Below, one piece after another: positions 31,418 to 36,239 of a DNA stretch of 36,239 nt. Numbering within the stretch: the first letter of the stretch is position 1; every line of letters begins with the position of its first letter. Made by a program: the position numbers and the translations under genes. The notes under the pieces are model-generated. The model saw nothing but the letters and a program-made list of their open reading frames with translations, did no database searches and was not told the origin of the DNA. This DNA comes from Methanobacteriota archaeon (GTDB lineage: Archaea; Thermoplasmatota; Thermoplasmata; UBA10834). The stretch is taken from positions 307,582-343,820 of the forward strand of contig CP070732.1 in the NCBI GenBank assembly GCA_020347565.1, read 5' to 3'.

Positions 31418-32710
31418 ATGGCCCGTAATGGAACAATGCTCGAGGAGCTATGGAAGGACACAATCAGCAATCCATGGTTTGGGCTCGCGCTTCTCATAGC
31501 GCTCGCGATGGTCTCGGGCGCAGTGTTTCGAAGGCTCGGCTTCTCGAAGGTCGTGGGGCAGATAGCCCTCGGTATCATCATAGGTCCTAGCCTGCTCAAG
31601 ATAATCACATTCGAGGAAGGCAGCGAAACGGCCGACATCATCCCGCTGCTTGCTCCTTTCGGTGCCATCATAATGCTGTTCATGATAGGTCTCGAGTGCG
31701 ACATCAAGGAGATCTACACGAAGAAGAACATCATGATTGCCATAGGCGGCATAACCCTTCCGTGGATCGCCGGCTACGCGCTGGCATGGCTCATGCTCCC
31801 GGAGCCGTCCAGTCCCGACATGGACCGGTTCTCACAGTCCATCTTCGTGGGTACAGCGCTCGTCGCGACGAGCGTGGCGATCACGGCGGGCGTCCTGCGG
31901 GAGATGGGCATAATCGGGTCGAGCGTCGCCAAGACCATCCTCGGCGCGGCGGTGGTTGACGACATACTCGGCATGGTAGTACTCGCCATAACAGCCGGCG
32001 TGGCGACGGGCACCGGGCTCGATATGGGCGACCTATTCCTTATCATACTCGCGGCGGTCCTGTTCGTCGGGCTGGGGTCGTTCATAGGCATGCGGCTCGC
32101 GGTGCGCGTCATAGGGCGCGTCGAGAGGTGGGGCATGGCGCGCGGAATGAGGGAGAGCGGCTTCCTCCTCGCGCTTTCGTTCGCGTTCATCTACGCCTTC
32201 ATCTCGGAGCTCATAGGCATCTCAGCTATCGTGGGCGCCTTCATTGCCGGCACGAGCTTCTCCGCCTGCGAGTATCGCAAGCAGTTCATGGAGGGGATAA
32301 CATTCCTCGAGTGGGTCTTCGCGCCCATCTTCTTTCTGTCGCTCGGCATACTCGTAGACATAAACATACCCGCGGAGCTCTGGTACTTCGCGGTAGCCTT
32401 GGCCGCGGTGGCGATGCTGTCCAAGCTCCTTGGCGGAGGCATACCTGCGTGGCTAGCGGGGATGAGCCGGAGGGACTCCGTGTCTGTCGGCCTGGGCATG
32501 GCTGCGCGGCTGGAGGTCGCGATGATCATCGCGCTGTACGGCCTCACTGTGGACATAATCGACACGCAGATCTACTCCGCGATAATCATAATGGGCGTGA
32601 TATCTGTCCTCGTCGCCCCGTCGCTACTCCGCGTGACCGTGAGACACATCGGGCAGTCGAACGGCGACGCGCTCGCGCCAGCGTGCGAGATGCCGAGGGA
32701 CGGTCAGTAG
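31418..32710 (+). CDS. Cation:proton antiporter (CPA2/KefB-type)
   Basis: This 430-residue membrane protein has about 12 hydrophobic helices from residue 20 to 400. Conserved CPA2 features are LGFSKVVGQIALGIIIGPSLL near the N-terminus, FMIGLECDIKEI at about 88-98, and the ion-binding pair Asp181-Asp182 in AAVVDDILGMVVLAI. GAFIAGTSFS and the FAPIFFLSLGILVDI helix lie in the second half. The double Asp favours electrogenic Na+/H+ or K+/H+ exchange. There is no C-terminal TrkA nucleotide-binding domain. ATG 31418 or 31436 could be the start; TATA-like patches precede both. It is convergent with the GAF-like gene (20-nt gap). Confidence 0.94.
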   Translation: MARNGTMLEELWKDTISNPWFGLALLIALAMVSGAVFRRLGFSKVVGQIALGIIIGPSLLKIITFEEGSETADIIPLLAPFGAIIMLFMIGLECDIKEIYTKKNIMIAIGGITLPWIAGYALAWLMLPEPSSPDMDRFSQSIFVGTALVATSVAITAGVLREMGIIGSSVAKTILGAAVVDDILGMVVLAITAGVATGTGLDMGDLFLIILAAVLFVGLGSFIGMRLAVRVIGRVERWGMARGMRESGFLLALSFAFIYAFISELIGISAIVGAFIAGTSFSACEYRKQFMEGITFLEWVFAPIFFLSLGILVDINIPAELWYFAVALAAVAMLSKLLGGGIPAWLAGMSRRDSVSVGLGMAARLEVAMIIALYGLTVDIIDTQIYSAIIIMGVISVLVAPSLLRVTVRHIGQSNGDALAPACEMPRDGQ

Positions 32711-32730
32711 GCGTGGCCCGGCCGCCCGAC

Positions 32731-33378
32731 CTACCGTCTCCTCGCGTTGTCCTTTGTCATTGCAGCGCCCAGGATCATGGCCAAGAGCTCCATCCACCTC
32801 ATCGTCACGGAGTCGGGGAACCGACCATCGCGAGTGCCGGAAGTCTCTATCCATCCGAGCAGCCGGTCGCGTTCACCGAGTATGTGGATGTCGAAGTAGT
32901 CACCCTCGAGACATTCGTCGAGACTCCTGCGCCTTGACTGAAGAAGGATGGGTCTGCTGAAGGTCCCCTTCTCGTCGTCGGTATAGGGCATATCCTCGGC
33001 TAGGTAGAGCTTCGTGTACTTGCTGATGGACCTCCCACGGTAGTTCCCGGTGTTGACGAAATCTCTCTCGGTGTATTCGATGGACGCCAGGGCGGCCCTC
33101 GCCTCCTCTCGGAGGCCTGAGGCGACATCGTACTTCAGCTTGCCGTCCACGGGGTCCTTCGAGCCCACGGTCACCTCACGTATCCAGAACTGTCGCGCGA
33201 TGAGGTCGGCAACTTGCTGCATCATCGCCTTGATGTCAAGCTGCGGCTCGCGCAGCTGCTCCATCAGCGATTGTACGCCGTCCAGCGACCTCCTGTAGAT
33301 ATCCTTCTGGCCGTACAGGTACTCCATCTTCAGCTTGCGTTCGACTTCGTCCGGGCGGACTTCGTTTGGTCGTGCCAT
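32731..33378 (-). CDS. GAF-like domain protein
   Basis: This soluble protein of 215 residues starts at ATG 33378 (GGTGAAG just upstream); the frame is open to 33573 but that part has no coding character. An N-terminal helical stretch (about 10-50; EVERKLKMEYLYGQKDIYRRSLDGV) resembles a dimerising linker. The remainder (about 50-210) reads like a GAF sensor fold: IKAMMQQVADLIARQFWIREVTVG, then a variable loop, a DYFDIHILGERDRLLGWIE strand pair, and a C-terminal helix WMELLAMILGAAM. No kinase or output domain is attached. Ligand and partner are unknown; the assignment is by fold pattern only. Confidence 0.65.
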   Translation of the reverse strand: MARPNEVRPDEVERKLKMEYLYGQKDIYRRSLDGVQSLMEQLREPQLDIKAMMQQVADLIARQFWIREVTVGSKDPVDGKLKYDVASGLREEARAALASIEYTERDFVNTGNYRGRSISKYTKLYLAEDMPYTDDEKGTFSRPILLQSRRRSLDECLEGDYFDIHILGERDRLLGWIETSGTRDGRFPDSVTMRWMELLAMILGAAMTKDNARRR

Positions 33379-33569
33379 TCGGTCTTCACCTGTTCTTGGA
33401 TAGCCAGAATCGGTCGTGGCAACCGACGCCTCAGTGATTATTGTCTTCGTACATTTCTGTTTGGGTCCCGTAGAAGCGGAGTCTAAGGATGGCCATGTCT
33501 CATGCGCGCCCGCTCGCTGCTGATCCCACTGATCCGTTCGGGGTGAGACGCCGTTCGCCCCAGGTGGCG

Positions 33570-34949
33570 TCAAGCGCCTGGAGGGTTCCGTCGAGTTCTC
33601 CTTGCCGATATCACCAGAAAGACGCAGATCAGTCCCAGCACGGGGACGGCGAGATCGGAGAACTCAGGTATCACGGCTGTGGAGAAGGTCGCACACTTGA
33701 GATTGGCGTTCGAATAGTCGTAGTAGCTGATGTGAATCTGGCCGGTCACGTCTGCAGCAATGGAGGTATACGAGCCCACATCGTCATAGCTGTCGATAGT
33801 GCTCGAATACCACTCATCGCCTGACCACGAACTGTACCTGAGGTCGCGGTTCCCGATATCGTAGTAGCTGATGTGGACCTGCCCGACAAGGTCGACAGCG
33901 ATGGAGCTGTACAAGCCAACATCTCCATACTCATCGACAAGACTCGTCGACCATGGGCCGTCTGTGTTCGTGGCGTACCAGAGGTCGCGGCCTACAGAAT
34001 CGTAGTAGCTGATGTGAATCCCATTGGCAGAGTCGAGGGCCAATGAAGTGGTCGAGCTCACGTCACCTGCGTTATCGAGGGTGCTGCAGCTCCATCCCCC
34101 GCCCGCGTTCGTGGCATACTTGAGGTCGCCATTCGTGATGTCAAGATAGCTGATATGGGCCTTGTCTGCCGAGTCGATCTCGATTGACGTGCACCCGCCC
34201 ACGTCGCCTGCACTGTCGACGGTGCTACAGCTCCATCCGCCACCTGTGTTCGTGGCATACTTGAGGTCCTGATGAGTCGAGTCATAGTAGCTGATGTGCG
34301 CCTTGTCCGTGGAGTCCACGGCAATCGATGTGGACGAGCCCACATTGCCCTCACTGTCGACGGTGGTCACGGCCCACTCACCGCCGGCGTTGGTGGCGTA
34401 CTTGAGGTCAAGTTCCGTACTGTCCTTGTAGCTGATGTGGACGATGTCAGCCGAGTCGAGCGCAATCGATGTGGCCCAGCCCACGGTGCCTTCACTGTCT
34501 ATTGTGCTCACGGACCATGAGCCGCCCATATCCGTAGCATATTTGAGGTCGCCGTTGGCTGAGTCATAATAGCTAATGTGCACCCAGCCGTACGAGTCCA
34601 CAGCGATGGACGTGTACCTGCCCACGAGGTTAGAGTCGTCGACTGTCTCCACGTCAGCAGCGGCGGATTTCAGACTCACTTTCCTGTCCTCAGGAGCATT
34701 GACGGACATAAGCCCCGCCGAGAGTAGCACGATGGAAATCGCCACCGCCAGGAGCAGGACCTTGAGGTGTCTCGCCTGCTTCGGTGGCGAGGCCTGTCCG
34801 GCGCGTATCAGCCGCGGTGAAGTCGGCCCTGACGCGGAAGCACCGAACCCGGACACGGCACCATCAATGCCCAGTCTGTGCGACCAGCCAACCCCCGACA
34901 GCCCGCTGTCGTCCTCGAGAAGCGATCCTTGCTGCTGACGTACCGACAT
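33570..34949 (-). CDS. Repeat-rich beta-propeller surface protein with C-terminal anchor
   Basis: This 459-residue protein has a cytoplasmic N-terminus of about 60 residues and a hydrophobic helix (61-81). Seven repeats of about 47 residues follow (about 108-430), each with the pattern SIAVDS...HISYYDS...DLKYATN.GG.WS.STVDS.GDVG. They fit a seven-bladed propeller. The C-terminus (IPEFSDLAVPVLGLICVFLV then ARRTRR) has the proline-glutamate-phenylalanine motif, helix and basic end of an archaeal PEF-type sorting or anchoring signal. The first helix could be an uncleaved signal anchor. TATA-like CTTATATAGC (rc of 34981-34990) supports ATG 34949. It is probably an extracellular binding or structural protein; the ligand is unknown. 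Confidence 0.85.
   Translation of the reverse strand: MSVRQQQGSLLEDDSGLSGVGWSHRLGIDGAVSGFGASASGPTSPRLIRAGQASPPKQARHLKVLLLAVAISIVLLSAGLMSVNAPEDRKVSLKSAAADVETVDDSNLVGRYTSIAVDSYGWVHISYYDSANGDLKYATDMGGSWSVSTIDSEGTVGWATSIALDSADIVHISYKDSTELDLKYATNAGGEWAVTTVDSEGNVGSSTSIAVDSTDKAHISYYDSTHQDLKYATNTGGGWSCSTVDSAGDVGGCTSIEIDSADKAHISYLDITNGDLKYATNAGGGWSCSTLDNAGDVSSTTSLALDSANGIHISYYDSVGRDLWYATNTDGPWSTSLVDEYGDVGLYSSIAVDLVGQVHISYYDIGNRDLRYSSWSGDEWYSSTIDSYDDVGSYTSIAADVTGQIHISYYDYSNANLKCATFSTAVIPEFSDLAVPVLGLICVFLVISARRTRRNPPGA
33660..34630 (-). repeat. Seven tandem 141-nt coding repeats
   Basis: The propeller gene carries about seven in-frame repeats of roughly 141 nt. The segment encoding HISYYDS is nearly the same in most units (TAGTAGCTGATGTG-like on the plus strand recurs at about 33720, 33860, 34003, 34283 and others). 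Units 3 and 4 are the most alike. This indicates growth by duplication within the gene. Confidence 0.85.
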
Positions 34950-35156
34950 GACTCGGCCCGAGGGACACTGGCGCTGTTGCGCTATATAAGCCTTGTTGCC
35001 GCGGCGCCGATCCCTCCCCCTGCCGGGGGTCGAGCAGCCTTGTGCAGAAGCATCCTCCCAGACAGCAGTTGTCTTCGACCGGAGGTCAGGTCAAGGCTGG
35101 CTTGGGGCGTAGCTGCGCATTCGCATCCCGCTATTCTTCGGCTGTCTTCCCACGAA

Positions 35157-35172
35157 GGGGGCATATGTCCCC
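35157..35172. promoter_or_regulatory. Near-perfect inverted repeat upstream of the methyltransferase
   Basis: GGGGGCATATGTCCCC is an inverted repeat with one mismatched pair, 58 nt before the methyltransferase ATG. It could be an operator or simply chance in GC-rich DNA; nothing else supports a role. Confidence 0.25.
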
Positions 35173-35229
35173 TCCGCGCCAATATCGGAGCCCACGCGGG
35201 TCCTGGACACGGCCTTCATCTCAGAAAGA

Positions 35230-36078
35230 ATGATAAGAGATGATGTGGGATTAGCGTCCGTGAGAAGACGGGTCGGAAGGTTGCCGAAGAATCTGGAGTC
35301 ATCCGGGGCGCTCGATATAGCGAAGAAGCTCGGGTCGATCTCGGGTGGCAGAGTGCTGGATGTTGGCACAGGTCAAGGGGGTTTCATCGACACACTGATG
35401 AACACCCTGAAGGACTACGAGTCATTTGTCGGGATAGACAACGGCGACTCGCACGACTCCGTGAAGGGGATGAGGGACGGTAGAGCGCATTTCATGGGAA
35501 AGCCCGTCGAATTCCTCTGGATGGACGGAAAGGGCATGGGGTTCGAGGACGGCTCCTTCGACACGGTCTGCATATCGTACGGCCTGCACCACCTCGAAGA
35601 CGTGGACGCGGTGCTGACCGATATGAGGCGCGTGCTCAGGCCTGGCGGTCGTTTCATCATCCAGGAGCTTTACTGCGAGGGCGACAAGACGGAGGCTCAG
35701 AGGGTGGACAGACTCCAGCACGAGTGGTGTACCGTGATCGATAATCTGCTGGGGATGACTCATAACAAGGCTTTCACGAGGCAGAGGCTCTTGGACTTCG
35801 CGAGCTACCTGGGCCTGAAGGATCTCGAGGTCTTCGACTCCGACCGCCCTATGGATTGTCTCTTCTGCGAGATGAACCAACTGTGCGAGGACCCCAGGAA
35901 CCAGGCCGAATTCTACGATTTGATGGGGAGGATCGATGAGACTCACGACAGGATCAAGGACTACCCTGACCCGGAAGTCAGGGACCGAATCAAGGAGGAA
36001 GGCGAGGTCATCAAGAAGGCGATAGCTGGGTCGGGCTCCGCAGCATCGTCATATCTCTTCATGGTTGGCACAGGGTAG
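35230..36078 (+). CDS. Class I SAM-dependent methyltransferase
   Basis: This protein of 282 residues has a Rossmann methyltransferase domain. Motif I is RVLDVGTGQGGFIDTL at about 41-56, a motif II acidic turn follows in FVGIDNGD, then FDTVCISYGLHHLEDVDAVLTDMRRVLRPGGRFII, the UbiE/MenG-like motif IV to VI region. The C-terminal part (about 155-282) has helices and clustered cysteines and aspartates (DCLFCEMNQLCEDP), probably for substrate recognition. The substrate is unknown. It starts at ATG 35230, divergent from the propeller gene with a 280-nt spacer. Confidence 0.92.
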   Translation: MIRDDVGLASVRRRVGRLPKNLESSGALDIAKKLGSISGGRVLDVGTGQGGFIDTLMNTLKDYESFVGIDNGDSHDSVKGMRDGRAHFMGKPVEFLWMDGKGMGFEDGSFDTVCISYGLHHLEDVDAVLTDMRRVLRPGGRFIIQELYCEGDKTEAQRVDRLQHEWCTVIDNLLGMTHNKAFTRQRLLDFASYLGLKDLEVFDSDRPMDCLFCEMNQLCEDPRNQAEFYDLMGRIDETHDRIKDYPDPEVRDRIKEEGEVIKKAIAGSGSAASSYLFMVGTG

Positions 36079-36112
36079 GGGCTGAAGCGGCTGGAGAAGA
36101 TATGCGCAGGTG

Positions 36113-36184
36113 TGGACCCTGTGGGATTTGAACCCACGGCCTCTTCCTTGCGAAGGAAGCGATCTTCCACTGATCTAAGGGCCC
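36113..36184 (-). tRNA. tRNA-Ala (anticodon CGC)
   Basis: The minus strand from 36184 reads GGGCCCT pairing with AGGGTCC (one G-T pair). The anticodon stem CTTCC/GGAAG encloses TTCGCAA (anticodon CGC, reading the Ala codon GCG), and the T arm GTGGGTTCAAATCCCAC has the expected loop. The discriminator is A. No CCA is encoded (the next bases are CAC). No intron is present. A TATA-like AGAAATAC lies about 30 nt upstream on the minus strand. Confidence 0.95.
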
Positions 36185-36239
36185 TCTGCGGGTCTGACAG
36201 AAATTCGGAGGCGTATTTCTAGCTTTGCCTATGAAACGA

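Noticed and set aside
33660..34630. Regular repeats considered as a CRISPR array
   Set aside because: Repeats are about 141 nt, in frame, and diverged inside a protein gene; there are no short identical repeats with unique spacers.

Overview
The window is archaeal and most likely from an uncultured, GC-rich member of the Thermoplasmatota (Thermoplasmata-like Euryarchaeota). The grounds are an archaeal 20S proteasome beta subunit, an archaeal-type LeuRS, the rps19e-PDCD5-rpl39e-rpl31e-aIF6 cluster, FtsZ with a ribbon-helix-helix neighbour, a four-subunit pyruvate-type ferredoxin oxidoreductase, MptE, DUF373, and two DUF835 proteins (a domain I associate with this phylum). Promoters are archaeal: TATA-like elements sit about 25-30 nt before many first-gene starts, while downstream operon genes carry Shine-Dalgarno-like sequences. 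The lineage call is an inference from gene content. No rRNA, CRISPR array or insertion sequence was seen.

Layout. 1-605: psmB, cut by the left edge. 1108-2010: a stand-alone response-regulator receiver followed directly by a DUF835 protein. 2015-7189: an archaeal type II/IV secretion (Tad/archaellum-like) locus. It has a GspF/TadC membrane protein, a secretion ATPase whose reading frame is split by an in-frame TGA, and two divergently transcribed pseudopilin-like proteins. 7151-9595: small zinc-ribbon membrane proteins, a four-cysteine mini-protein, a lone PAS domain, tRNA-Leu(TAG) and a COG1325 RNA-binding protein. 9737-12651: porCDAB. 12646-15171: a COG3199 NAD-kinase-like protein, then an RHH regulator and a strikingly short FtsZ-like GTPase. 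15429-18670: a small membrane protein and leuS. 18778-20604: a large sensor-like membrane protein with an EF-hand, a RING/PHD-like zinc finger and DUF835. 20595-21164: ubiX. 21353-23300: the translation cluster. 23313-26579: a metallo-beta-lactamase-fold hydrolase, a zinc-ribbon protein, DUF373 and mptE. 26631-30361: a DUF6015-like protein, a site-2 protease, a winged-helix protein and an AIR-synthase-like protein related to methanogenesis marker 2. 30362-31356: a decayed stretch ending in an orphan half of a DppC/OppC permease. 31418-36184: a CPA2 antiporter, a GAF-like protein, a seven-repeat propeller surface protein, a methyltransferase and tRNA-Ala(CGC).

Several observations stand out. 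The FtsZ-like protein lacks the C-terminal domain and sits behind a tandem RHH regulator with palindromes at its promoter. Three genes (the secretion ATPase, porD, mptE) have no usable ATG/GTG/TTG but carry CTG at exactly the expected start, next to the upstream stop. The secretion ATPase is split into a zinc-ribbon ORF and an ATPase ORF. One membrane protein combines an extracytoplasmic EF-hand with a cytoplasmic cross-brace zinc finger and DUF835. Family assignments come from motif reading and memory of the families; no database search was run.
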